Assembly (NCBI RefSeq): GCF_022549215.1
Contig: NZ_JAKZFC010000005.1
Coordinates: forward strand, 124,001 to 188,000
Length of the DNA: 64,000 nucleotides
Source: Solibacillus palustris
Lineage (GTDB): Bacteria > Bacillota > Bacilli > Bacillales_A > Planococcaceae
Direction: 5' to 3'
Every line of letters begins with the position of its first letter. The first letter of the stretch is position 1. The notes beneath the pieces are model-generated. The model saw nothing but the letters and a program-made list of their open reading frames with translations. It had not been told where the DNA came from and ran no database searches. This document shows positions 35,316 to 43,511 of the stretch, one piece after another. Both the position numbers and the translations under genes were made by a program.

Positions 35316-36068
35316 TTATCTAATTGTTTGTAGAACTAGATTAAATGTACTTTCATTTTTCTCTAGAATCTCAACATCTTCAATACTGTCGATTAATTCT
35401 TTAAATAGTTGATAGTTAGAAGAGTGGTTTAGTCGTTCTACTAAAGCCTCTCCCTCAAATGTGATAACGATTCGACCATCCTTTTCATTAATAGTGATAC
35501 TTAATGTAACAACAGTATTAAGGTTGTCAATAATTTGAATCAAATGTTGGATGAATCGAAATATATGAATCTCTACTTTATGGGGCTGCCTTTTTAGCGT
35601 TCCTTTAAAGTCAATGTCAATTGTTATGTTCTTTCCTTCTTTAAATAGTTCATAGTAAGATTTAATAGCCCCGTAAGACCCCAAATCCTGCATACATAAT
35701 GGATATACACTAATCGAAGCTTCTTTTAAATGGTTTAATTGTTTTTCAATTTCTTTTTTAAGTGAAGCTAAATAATTTTTTGCAGAGTCTGATTTGGCTT
35801 CATGGTCTAACGTACGGATTCCTAATAAAGAGCTATATAAAATTTGTTCAAGTGGATCCAATGTTTCTTGAGCCAATTGATACTTTTCATTTTCATGGAA
35901 ATCCCAAATTCGATTAATCATCTCATTTTTTTGATAGAACAACTGTAGGAGATCTTCATAGTCATCTAAAAGCTTAATTGTTAATTCAGATTCATTAGCG
36001 CTGATTTTGGATCGATAATCTTGAATTAGTGGTTGAATGTCACCAATACGGTTCATCACTATGTACAC
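35316..36068 (-). CDS. Degenerate histidine-kinase-like protein without phospho-acceptor His
   Basis: This 250-residue protein has no membrane helix. Residues 60-90 (YQLAQETLDPLEQILYSSLL) align with the HisKA_3 box of the neighbouring kinase (KRVSRELHDSLGQSLYSILV), but the His position is Leu70; the following Asp is kept. Further on, VYPLCMQDLGSYGAIKSYYE matches LRPSTLDDLGFIPAMRSYLE. The HATPase part is reduced and the N box is lost (HIFRFIQHLIQII). So it looks like a pseudokinase derived from the same family, which could bind or titrate the kinase or regulator. Start GTG 36068 or ATG 36056; the ribosome binding site is weak. TAGGGA-type boxes lie upstream. Confidence 0.65.
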   Translation of the reverse strand: MYIVMNRIGDIQPLIQDYRSKISANESELTIKLLDDYEDLLQLFYQKNEMINRIWDFHENEKYQLAQETLDPLEQILYSSLLGIRTLDHEAKSDSAKNYLASLKKEIEKQLNHLKEASISVYPLCMQDLGSYGAIKSYYELFKEGKNITIDIDFKGTLKRQPHKVEIHIFRFIQHLIQIIDNLNTVVTLSITINEKDGRIVITFEGEALVERLNHSSNYQLFKELIDSIEDVEILEKNESTFNLVLQTIR

Positions 36069-36133
36069 TCACACCCGTCATGTTATTTTCATTTCACGTT
36101 CACATTATCTCGCTATTATATGGCGATTATCAA

Positions 36134-36148
36134 TAGGGATTTTCCCTA
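36134..36148. promoter_or_regulatory. Perfect inverted repeat TAGGGA-TTT-TCCCTA
   Basis: TAGGGATTTTCCCTA is a perfect palindrome with a 3-bp centre, 66 bp upstream of the degenerate kinase gene. It combines two copies of the half-site found upstream of the response regulator. Confidence 0.6.
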
Positions 36149-36185
36149 TATTTTCGGAAAACTCTTCTAATTTAAACTATTTTGT

Positions 36186-36196
36186 AAAAATCCCTA
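36186..36196. promoter_or_regulatory. AAAAATCCCTA box
   Basis: Identical to the boxes at 32693 and 32765. It lies 48 bp from the right half of the inverted repeat at 36134. Confidence 0.55.
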
Positions 36197-36221
36197 GTGA
36201 GATTCCATGTTTTATTAGTTA

Positions 36222-36311
36222 ATGGAAGAAAGCCTATTCGAAAAATTAAAGCAAAATCTAAATAAAGCAATCGAACAAGCAAAGTCGATTACTACGGAAT
36301 TGGTGATTTGA
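36222..36311 (+). CDS. 29-residue ORF, doubtful
   Basis: ATG 36222 opens a frame for a charged helical peptide, MEESLFEKLKQNLNKAIEQA and onward, ending at TGA. No clear ribosome binding site lies before it. It may be the start of a decayed gene. Confidence 0.2.
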   Translation: MEESLFEKLKQNLNKAIEQAKSITTELVI

Positions 36312-36487
36312 AAACTTGAGCAGAAAAAACCAACTAAAAAAAATATTTTTTTAGTTAATTATGGATTTTATAGTGAGTGGGTCAAGTTGCAAACGGAATA
36401 CTATAAATATTGGATTTGCCAATGGGATAACTAAATATATGATCGAAAAGTATGATATTTTCTGCAAAACTGCACTTATTATTTATA

Positions 36488-36517
36488 TTGACATGGTTAG
36501 AGGCAGAATTATATATT
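36488..36517 (+). promoter_or_regulatory. Promoter of the amino-sugar operon
   Basis: A perfect TTGACA (36488-36493) and TATATT (36512-36517) are 18 bp apart. Transcription would start near 36524, leaving a leader of about 155 bases before the first gene. An open frame at 36452-36655 lies across it and is not a gene. Confidence 0.7.
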
Positions 36518-36615
36518 AATAAAAACGTAATTATCGCAATTTTCGTTAAATTGTTTATCCTAACTTGTACCTACAACGTGTTAATGTGTGGTTGTGATGT
36601 TACTGGTGTGATGAG

Positions 36616-36635
36616 CGGTTACAAATTTGTAACCG
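36616..36635. promoter_or_regulatory. Perfect 20-bp palindrome in the operon leader
   Basis: CGGTTACAAATTTGTAACCG is a perfect palindrome about 95 bases into the leader and is followed by TTTTCTT. It is either an operator for a dimeric repressor such as the GntR protein of this operon, or an RNA hairpin acting as attenuator. Confidence 0.6.
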
Positions 36636-36679
36636 TTTTCTTAAAAAGATATTGATGTGCACTAAAAGGGGGAAAACTA

Positions 36680-37834
36680 ATGAAGAAAGTACGTATTGGA
36701 GTAATAGGAGCTGGACTAAGAGGTGGGTTAGCCCTATATTGGCATAAGCCCGATGGGGAATCAGAGATTGTTGCTTTGGCAGATATATCTCAAGAGCGTT
36801 TGGATAAATTTCAGGAAAAATTCGATACTCCTTTATTTTTGACGAAAGATTATCAGGAATTATTAAACAGAGACGATATTGATGCGATTGCTGTTCTATC
36901 GCCAGACTACCTACACGAAGAACATATAATTGCTTGTTTAAAAGCAGGGAAGCATGTATATGCTGAAAAGCCTTTAGCTATTACAGTAGAGGGCTGCGAT
37001 AGAATTCTAGATGCTTGGAAGAGTTCAGGTAAGCACTTAATGGTCGGTTTCAACATGCGCTATATGAGCATGTATCAAACAATGAAAGGTTTAATCGATT
37101 CAGGTGCTATTGGGGATTTAAAAGCTATTTGGGTACGTCACTTCGTTGGGTTTGGCGGATATTTCTACTATCATGACTGGCATGGTAACTCAAAAAATAC
37201 GACATCTCTTTTACTACAAAAGGGGTCACATGATTTAGATGTTATTCACTGGATTTCTGGTAAGTATGCGACAAAGGTTTCTGCGTTTGGTAGCTTAGAT
37301 TATTACGGTGGCGATAAACCAAATACGTTAACATGTCCAACATGCGACCAAAAGAATACATGTCCAGAATATGTTCCTCATACGTTTACAGAATGTGCGT
37401 TCCGCGAAGAAATTGATGTAGAAGACAACAACATGCTTATTATGGAACTAGAGGGCGGTATTAAAGCTTCGTATCTACAATGTCACTTCACGCCAGATTA
37501 TTCGAGAAACTATACATTTATCGGTACAAAAGGTCGTATCGAAAATGATGATGTTAACAATAAAATCTACTTAAAAACACGTAAATCAAACTCTTGGGAA
37601 GAGCTAAGCGATGTTGTCTATGAAATGAAACCAGAAGAAGGTAGTCATGGTGGGGCAGATCCGAAAATTGCGCAAGATTTTGTGGAGCTCATTCTTTACA
37701 ATAAAGAGCCATTAACTACTCCATTTGCTGGTCGCATGAGTGTTGCGGTTGGTTGTGCTGCAGCAGATTCACTCCGTAGTGGAGGGAAAGTTGTTGAAAT
37801 TTCTCAAGAGTCTACTATTCTTTCACATAAATAA
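36680..37834 (+). CDS. Gfo/Idh/MocA-family oxidoreductase
   Basis: This 384-residue protein has the N-terminal NAD(P)-binding Rossmann fold (RIGVIGAGLRGGLAL near 4-18), the family signature AEKPLAITVEGC near 94-105 and the C-terminal alpha/beta domain. A Cys-rich insert (CPTCDQKNTCPEY near 214-226) is unusual and may bind a metal. Members oxidise or epimerise sugars or inositols; the GH109 branch uses the same fold and NAD to cleave alpha-N-acetylgalactosaminides. The setting in an amino-sugar operon makes such a role possible here, but I cannot place it in a subfamily. AAAGGGGG precedes the ATG. Confidence 0.88.
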   Translation: MKKVRIGVIGAGLRGGLALYWHKPDGESEIVALADISQERLDKFQEKFDTPLFLTKDYQELLNRDDIDAIAVLSPDYLHEEHIIACLKAGKHVYAEKPLAITVEGCDRILDAWKSSGKHLMVGFNMRYMSMYQTMKGLIDSGAIGDLKAIWVRHFVGFGGYFYYHDWHGNSKNTTSLLLQKGSHDLDVIHWISGKYATKVSAFGSLDYYGGDKPNTLTCPTCDQKNTCPEYVPHTFTECAFREEIDVEDNNMLIMELEGGIKASYLQCHFTPDYSRNYTFIGTKGRIENDDVNNKIYLKTRKSNSWEELSDVVYEMKPEEGSHGGADPKIAQDFVELILYNKEPLTTPFAGRMSVAVGCAAADSLRSGGKVVEISQESTILSHK

Positions 37835-37849
37835 ATAGGAGGTGTAAGT

Positions 37850-38842
37850 ATGACGCTTGCGAATAAACCAACTTTGGAAGAAAGCTCTGCAAAAGAAACA
37901 AAAATCTCCAATAAAAAGCAAAGAGAAAAGAAAAATCACTGGGCAGAGTGGAAAAAATCGCTTAGGAAAAATTGGGAGCTCTACTTATTGTTAGTTCCTG
38001 TCATTCTTTATTTTGTAGTGTTTCATTACTATCCACTTTACGGTTTGCAAATCGCTTTTAAAGATTTCATCGCAACAAAGGGAATTGCTGATAGTCCATG
38101 GGTAGGTTTTAAGCACTTTGAACGTTTCTTTGATAGTTATTATTTTTGGAGACTAATAAAAAATACGGTTGGCATCGGAGTATTTACATTACTAGTAGCA
38201 TTCCCTGTGCCAATTATTATTGCTTTATTATTAAACGAGGTAAAAAGTTTACGTTATAAAAAGTTTGTACAGACGGTTATCTATGCACCGCACTTTTTAT
38301 CAACAGTAGTAGTTGTAGGTATGTTGCTATTGTTCTTAAAACCAGATGGAATGATTAACCAAGTAATCATGTTGTTTGGTGGTAACCCGATTGACTTTAT
38401 TACAGAACCTGCATGGTTTAAATCGATTTATGTATTATCAGACGTATGGCAAACAATGGGCTGGAGTTCGATTATTTACATAGCCGCATTAGCAGCAGTT
38501 GATCCAGCACAGCATGAAGCGGCTATGATTGATGGTGCTTCTAAATTCAAGCGTATTATTCATATCAATATTCCTGCGATTATGCCAACGATTGTCATAT
38601 TATTTATTTTGAATATGGGTTCAGTTATGGCAGTAGGCTTTGAAAAGGTATTTTTAATGCAAAATGACTTGAACATTTCGACATCAGATGTTATTTCAAC
38701 ATTTGTTTATCGCAGTGGGATTTTAGAAGCACAGTACAGCTTTTCAGCGGCAGTAGGTTTATTCAACTCAATCATAAACTTTGTCCTTCTCATTATGGTA
38801 AATAAGATAGCTAAAAAAGTTAGTGACACAAGTTTATGGTAA
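37850..38842 (+). CDS. ABC sugar transporter permease (LplB type)
   Basis: This 330-residue membrane protein has six predicted helices and the CUT1-type EAA loop EAAMIDGASKFKRIIHINIP near residue 225. A basic N-terminal tail precedes the first helix. It pairs with the next gene to form the membrane channel of an oligosaccharide or amino-sugar importer. AGGAGGTG precedes the ATG. The next gene starts 13 bases behind. Confidence 0.93.
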   Translation: MTLANKPTLEESSAKETKISNKKQREKKNHWAEWKKSLRKNWELYLLLVPVILYFVVFHYYPLYGLQIAFKDFIATKGIADSPWVGFKHFERFFDSYYFWRLIKNTVGIGVFTLLVAFPVPIIIALLLNEVKSLRYKKFVQTVIYAPHFLSTVVVVGMLLLFLKPDGMINQVIMLFGGNPIDFITEPAWFKSIYVLSDVWQTMGWSSIIYIAALAAVDPAQHEAAMIDGASKFKRIIHINIPAIMPTIVILFILNMGSVMAVGFEKVFLMQNDLNISTSDVISTFVYRSGILEAQYSFSAAVGLFNSIINFVLLIMVNKIAKKVSDTSLW

Positions 38843-38855
38843 AGGGGTGGTAAAT

Positions 38856-39734
38856 GTGAAAGAAACAAGAGGCGATCGAGCGTTTACGGTATTTAATTAC
38901 ATTTTCTTAGCAATTGTTGCACTTGTAGTGCTTTATCCGTTGATATTTGTACTAAGTGCATCACTTAGTAATCCAGAGTATGTTCTTTCAGGTGATATGT
39001 GGCTATGGCCAAAAGAATTTACTGTAGAGGCATATGAAAAAGTATTTCAAAATAAAGACATTATAAACGGTTTTATTAATACCTTAAAATACACATTTTT
39101 CGGTACGCTATTGAACATTGTTATGACCATTTGTGCAGCCTACCCTCTATCACGTAGAGAGTTAAAAGGAAAAGGCGTTATTATGGCATTTATGGTATTC
39201 ACGATGTTTTTCAGTGGAGGGTTAATCCCAACCTATTTACTTATTCGTGATTTAGGAATGATTAATACGTTCTGGGTAATGATTATTCCAAATGCGGTTG
39301 CCGTATGGAACATTATTATTATGCGTACATTCTTCCAATCTATCCCACATGAACTAGAAGAATCTGCAACGATCGATGGGGCTGGTCATTTCCGAATTTT
39401 ATGGAGTGTCGTATTACCTCTATCAATGCCAGTTATGGCTGTAATGGTTCTATTTTATGCAGTAGGACATTGGAACTCGTATTTCCAAGCATTAATTTAC
39501 TTGCAAGACCAAAGCAAATTTCCACTCCAACTTATACTGAGACAAATCTTAATTCAAGGGCAAGTAGACGATATGGTCAAAGCGACTTCAGAAAGCTTAC
39601 TTTCTCAAAAACTTAGCATTGAAGGTTTGAAATATGCTGTTTTAATTGTAGCCAACCTCCCAATGCTTATGCTTTATCCGTTCTTACAAAAGTATTTTGT
39701 AAAAGGTGTCATGATTGGTTCACTAAAAGGTTAA
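38856..39734 (+). CDS. ABC sugar transporter permease (LplC type)
   Basis: This 292-residue protein has six membrane helices and the EAA loop EESATIDGAGHFRILWSVVL near residue 180. GTG 38856 is chosen because AAAGGGGTGG lies just upstream; the open frame runs 11 codons further up into the preceding gene's stop. It is the second half of the channel. No ATPase gene is in the operon, as in many Firmicutes CUT1 systems served by a shared MsmX-type ATPase. Confidence 0.92.
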   Translation: MKETRGDRAFTVFNYIFLAIVALVVLYPLIFVLSASLSNPEYVLSGDMWLWPKEFTVEAYEKVFQNKDIINGFINTLKYTFFGTLLNIVMTICAAYPLSRRELKGKGVIMAFMVFTMFFSGGLIPTYLLIRDLGMINTFWVMIIPNAVAVWNIIIMRTFFQSIPHELEESATIDGAGHFRILWSVVLPLSMPVMAVMVLFYAVGHWNSYFQALIYLQDQSKFPLQLILRQILIQGQVDDMVKATSESLLSQKLSIEGLKYAVLIVANLPMLMLYPFLQKYFVKGVMIGSLKG

Positions 39735-39752
39735 AGAACAGGAGAGATTATA

Positions 39753-41375
39753 ATGACAGTAAAAAAGAGACGTGTATATGGTGCAGTAGCAAGTATGATG
39801 TTAGCGGCAAGCCTATTAGGAGCATGCTCGGATAAAGAAAGTGGTAGTGAATATGAACCTAGTGCCAATGCTGATAAGGTCAATGAAACAGGCATGCCAA
39901 TCGTGGATGAAAAGATTGAAGTGGATGGCTTTGCAGCAAAATTTTTCTCATCACAAGATTGGGATAATTTAATGTTATGGCAAGAATTTGAGAAAATGTC
40001 TAACATTCATATGAATTGGACAACTGTACAAACAGATGCATTGGCAGAGAAAAGGAACTTATTGTTAGCTGCCGGTGATTATCCAGAAGTTTTCTTTGCA
40101 TCTGCATTTTCCAAAACAGATTTAATTAAATACGGTCAACAAGGTGTGTTTTTAGCACTAGATGATTATATTGATAAATATGCACCAAATTTCCAAGCAA
40201 TCTTAGAGAAATATCCGAGTGTTAAACAAGGTATCAAAATGGCGGACGGCAAAATATATGGCTTCCCAGCAATTTTTGACCCAGGATTTGATTCTCTACA
40301 TTTAGGAATGCCTTGGATTAACCAAACATGGCTTGATAAATTGGGCTTAAAATCTCCTGAAACGACGGACGAATTATATGAAGTGTTGAAAGCATTTAAA
40401 GAACAAGACCCGAATGGGAACGGCATACAGGACGAGCAAGGTTGGGGAACAGGCTATGGTATTAAATATCTAATGGATTCCCTAAAAGGTTCTTTCGGAT
40501 TAAATAAGCAAGGGACAATGAATCCGAATTTAGACTTTAAAGAAGGAACAGAAGAGTTCCGTTTCGTGCCAACAACAGATGAATACAAGCAAATGCTTCA
40601 ATATGTAAATAAGCTTTATACTGAAGGGTTAATTAACAAGGATGTGTTTACCGTAGAAATACACACCTTTGCTGCTGAAGCTACTAAAGGGAATTTCGGT
40701 ATGCTAAGCGATATAGATCCGAAAGAGGTCTTTAAATTAGACGATTATGTAGGGGCACAAGTGTTAGAAGGACCGAATGGTGATCGTCAATATACTGCGG
40801 TGTCAAATGGTCTTGGTAACTTAGGGATGTTCGTTCTTACAGATAAAGCGGAAAATCCTGAAGCAATGGTACGCTGGATTGACCACTTATATGGGGACGA
40901 AGGAAATAAAATGTTCTTTATGGGCTTTGAAGGCGTAACGTATGAAGAAGATGCGGAAGGAAAGGTCAAATATTTAGATACGATTACGAACAACCCAGAG
41001 GGTAAAACAATGGACCAAGCGATCAGTGAATATTTAACATGGCCAGGTGGTTATTATCCAGGTATCGTTACACAGAAATTCTTCCAAGGTGCAGAGTCGA
41101 AAGAAAATTCTGTTAAGAATGCAGCGCAAGTAAAACCATACGCACTAAAACAAGAAGATATAATTCCAGGTCTAAACTATACTGTTGAGGAAAATGATAA
41201 AGTGTCGGCGATTTTAACAGATATCAATACGTATATCGACGAAAGTATAGCGGGCTTCATTACAGGAAAAACAAGTTTCGATAAGTGGGATGACTACAAG
41301 AAAACACTCGAAAAAATGGGCTTAGAAGAATATATGGAAATCGCTCAAGGTGCTTATGACCGTACACAAGAATAA
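39753..41375 (+). CDS. Sugar-binding lipoprotein of the ABC importer
   Basis: This 540-residue extracellular solute-binding protein begins with a lipoprotein signal peptide and lipobox LLGAC, with Cys25 as lipid anchor. Large size and sequence style (GDYPEVFFAS, KMADGKIYGFP) match the LplA/family-1 binding proteins for complex sugars. It delivers the ligand to the permeases. GGAGAG lies before the ATG. Immediate operon neighbour of both permeases. Confidence 0.92.
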   Translation: MTVKKRRVYGAVASMMLAASLLGACSDKESGSEYEPSANADKVNETGMPIVDEKIEVDGFAAKFFSSQDWDNLMLWQEFEKMSNIHMNWTTVQTDALAEKRNLLLAAGDYPEVFFASAFSKTDLIKYGQQGVFLALDDYIDKYAPNFQAILEKYPSVKQGIKMADGKIYGFPAIFDPGFDSLHLGMPWINQTWLDKLGLKSPETTDELYEVLKAFKEQDPNGNGIQDEQGWGTGYGIKYLMDSLKGSFGLNKQGTMNPNLDFKEGTEEFRFVPTTDEYKQMLQYVNKLYTEGLINKDVFTVEIHTFAAEATKGNFGMLSDIDPKEVFKLDDYVGAQVLEGPNGDRQYTAVSNGLGNLGMFVLTDKAENPEAMVRWIDHLYGDEGNKMFFMGFEGVTYEEDAEGKVKYLDTITNNPEGKTMDQAISEYLTWPGGYYPGIVTQKFFQGAESKENSVKNAAQVKPYALKQEDIIPGLNYTVEENDKVSAILTDINTYIDESIAGFITGKTSFDKWDDYKKTLEKMGLEEYMEIAQGAYDRTQE

Positions 41376-41472
41376 TGTAATAGCTCTCCATCAGTAAATC
41401 AATGGACGGTTTATCACCATAAGTGGAACACTCCCGATGAAGCAAGTTATATTAATACGGAATGTGAATGAG

Positions 41473-41501
41473 ACATGCACGACGCTTTAAGTCGTGCATG
41501 T
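41473..41501 (+). other. Hairpin between the binding protein and DUF624 genes
   Basis: ACATGCACGAC (41473-41483) pairs perfectly with GTCGTGCATGT (41491-41501). There is no T run, so it looks like a processing or stability hairpin that separates high expression of the binding protein from later genes. Confidence 0.65.
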
Positions 41502-41528
41502 AATTTCTATTGTGAGGAGGCAAGGTAC

Positions 41529-42173
41529 ATGACATTTGAAGGATGGAAAGGGAAGTTATACTCGATTGTTGAATTGATTACTTTACTGGCTGTATTGCAG
41601 CTAATGTGGATTGGTTTAACAATACTTGGACTTGTATTATTTGGAATAACACCAGCGTCAGTTGCGATGTTTACTACTTTACGTAAAAGATTGCAAGGAG
41701 AAGACCGTTTAAAGCAACTTGTAAAAACATACTGGGATACATATAAAGTTGAGTTTATTCCATCAAATAAAATTGGAATTATGATAATTGCTGTTGGTTA
41801 CTTTTTAACGATTAACTTTCAAATCATTTCAACATTCCAGAGTATGATGGGTTTAATTTCTCTTACATTATTTATAACGATTAGTATTATATATGGGGTG
41901 ATGGTGCTAAACATATTTCAAATTTACGCTCACTATGAGTTACCTTACTTCCGTTACTTTGCCGTGTCGATATTATTTAGTATCGCATATCCACTCCAAA
42001 TGATTGGTTCAATAGTGGGCCTTACGATACTCTATCTTATTTTCAATTGGATACCTGGCTTATTGCCGTTTTTCGGTGTAAGTGTAACAGCTTTATTTTT
42101 AACTTGGATGTCGTCTAATATTTTTAAAAAGAAGGAAGAGGCAGAAAAACAAATCAATTACGCCTCGGTGTAA
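41529..42173 (+). CDS. DUF624 (YesL-like) membrane protein
   Basis: This 214-residue protein has five to six membrane helices and the family's N-terminal pattern (GITPASVAMFTTLRKRLQGE near 40). DUF624 proteins accompany LplABC-type importers in Bacillales; their role is unknown. ATG 41529 is chosen for GAGGAGG upstream. The last codons and stop (42158-42173) coincide with TTACGCCTCGGTGTAA, a near-palindrome related to the end of the structured repeats at 1961 and 35032. Confidence 0.87.
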   Translation: MTFEGWKGKLYSIVELITLLAVLQLMWIGLTILGLVLFGITPASVAMFTTLRKRLQGEDRLKQLVKTYWDTYKVEFIPSNKIGIMIIAVGYFLTINFQIISTFQSMMGLISLTLFITISIIYGVMVLNIFQIYAHYELPYFRYFAVSILFSIAYPLQMIGSIVGLTILYLIFNWIPGLLPFFGVSVTALFLTWMSSNIFKKKEEAEKQINYASV

Positions 42174-42202
42174 GCACATTAAACCGATGAAGGGGTGACT
42201 TG

Positions 42203-43384
42203 ATGGATAAGATAACATACATTACTCATGCAAATATCGTAATGGAAGATCGAGTTTTAACAAATGGTTTTTTACAAATAACAGATAAAAAGATTACAAT
42301 CATTGATTCAATGGGGAATTTCCCATTGCTAGCAGGGTCTGAAGAAATTATTGATTGTCAGCAGCAAGGGTATATAATCCCAGGAATGATTGACATCCAT
42401 GTACATGGTGCAGTTGGATATGATTTTATGGATGGCGACATAGAAAGTTATGAAAAAATCGCTAAATATTTGGCAAGTGAAGGTGTAACAGCATTTTTAG
42501 CGACGACGATGACTTGTCCAATGGTAGAAATAGAGGCAGCTATAGACGCATTAGCTTTATATAAAAAAGAACAGTCCGAATCTGTGCCTGAAATGATCGG
42601 CATCCATCTCGAAGGTCCATTTATTAACCGTTCTAAAAAAGGTGCACAGCCAGAGGAAGCGATACTAAAGCCGGATGCTACTCAATTTAATAATTTATAC
42701 GAAAAGTCCAATCAAGACATTAAACTTGTCACTTTTGCACCCGAGGAAGATATAAACTTTGAATTTCTTCAGACTTTAACAAATAAAAATGTCATTGCTT
42801 CGATTGGTCACTCTGATGCTGATTATGACATGACGAACCGCGCCATAAAGGCTGGTGTTACACATGCTACTCATTTGTTCAATGGAATGAGGGGAATCCA
42901 TCACCGTGATCCAGGCGTGGTAGGTGCAGTTCTGTTAGATGAAGAAGTTTATGTGGAGATTATTCCGGATAATATTCATTTCCACAAAGATTTATTAGTA
43001 ATGGTCCACAAATTAAAAGGTTTGTCGCGTATGCTTGTCATTACAGATGGTATACGTGCAAAAGGAATGCCGGATGGGATTTATACATTAGGTGGAGAAG
43101 AAGTAGAAGTATTCGACAACCACTGTATACAACGAAAAACAGGCTCTTTAGCGGGTAGCGTTTTAAATATGAATGAAGCTAGGCAAAACGTAGAAAAATG
43201 GTTACATCTATCCATGATAGAACAAACACATCTCGTTTCTTTAAATCAAGCAACTCATTTAGGGATAGCTGACCAAAAAGGCTCGCTTGCTGTAGGGAAA
43301 GATGCAGATATTGTTTGGTTGAATGCCGATGGAGAAATTGAAAAAACCTTCTGCTTAGGTAATATCGCTTTTGAAAAAGTGTAG
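42203..43384 (+). CDS. nagA: N-acetylhexosamine-6-phosphate deacetylase (NagA/AgaA family)
   Basis: This 393-residue amidohydrolase removes acetate from GlcNAc-6-P or GalNAc-6-P. Metal and active-site motifs are visible: DIHVHGAVG near 60, EGPFIN near 133, GHSDAD near 203, THLFNGM near 222 and ITDGI near 280 with the catalytic Asp. ATG 42203 has AAGGGG upstream; the TTG before it is less likely. Sequence alone does not tell glucosamine from galactosamine specificity; the tagatose-type kinase and aldolase downstream favour galactosamine. Confidence 0.9.
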   Translation: MDKITYITHANIVMEDRVLTNGFLQITDKKITIIDSMGNFPLLAGSEEIIDCQQQGYIIPGMIDIHVHGAVGYDFMDGDIESYEKIAKYLASEGVTAFLATTMTCPMVEIEAAIDALALYKKEQSESVPEMIGIHLEGPFINRSKKGAQPEEAILKPDATQFNNLYEKSNQDIKLVTFAPEEDINFEFLQTLTNKNVIASIGHSDADYDMTNRAIKAGVTHATHLFNGMRGIHHRDPGVVGAVLLDEEVYVEIIPDNIHFHKDLLVMVHKLKGLSRMLVITDGIRAKGMPDGIYTLGGEEVEVFDNHCIQRKTGSLAGSVLNMNEARQNVEKWLHLSMIEQTHLVSLNQATHLGIADQKGSLAVGKDADIVWLNADGEIEKTFCLGNIAFEKV

Positions 43385-43469
43385 GAATGGACCTATCAAT
43401 AGGAAGCAATAGTAATCAATTACGAATCAATGCTTTAGAAGTGAGAATTTCGTGCTGAAGAAAGGGAAA

Positions 43470-43491
43470 GGGTATAATGATTAAAATACCC
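43470..43491. promoter_or_regulatory. Inverted repeat over the gntR promoter
   Basis: GGGTAT (43470-43475) and ATACCC (43486-43491) flank a TATAAT at 43473-43478. It may be an operator for the regulator gene just downstream. Confidence 0.45.
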
Positions 43492-43511
43492 TAAAAAAGG
43501 ATGAGTAAAAG

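Larger units (their letters stand above)
36069..36487. other. Intergenic region with TAGGGA elements and a tiny ORF
   Basis: It contains the perfect inverted repeat at 36134-36148, an AAAAATCCCTA box at 36186-36196 and a 29-codon ORF at 36222. Otherwise it is AT-rich without genes. Confidence 0.5.

Noticed and set aside
36452-36655. Plus-strand ORF of 67 codons before the amino-sugar operon
   Set aside because: It overlaps the TTGACA promoter and the 20-bp palindrome and has no ribosome binding site.
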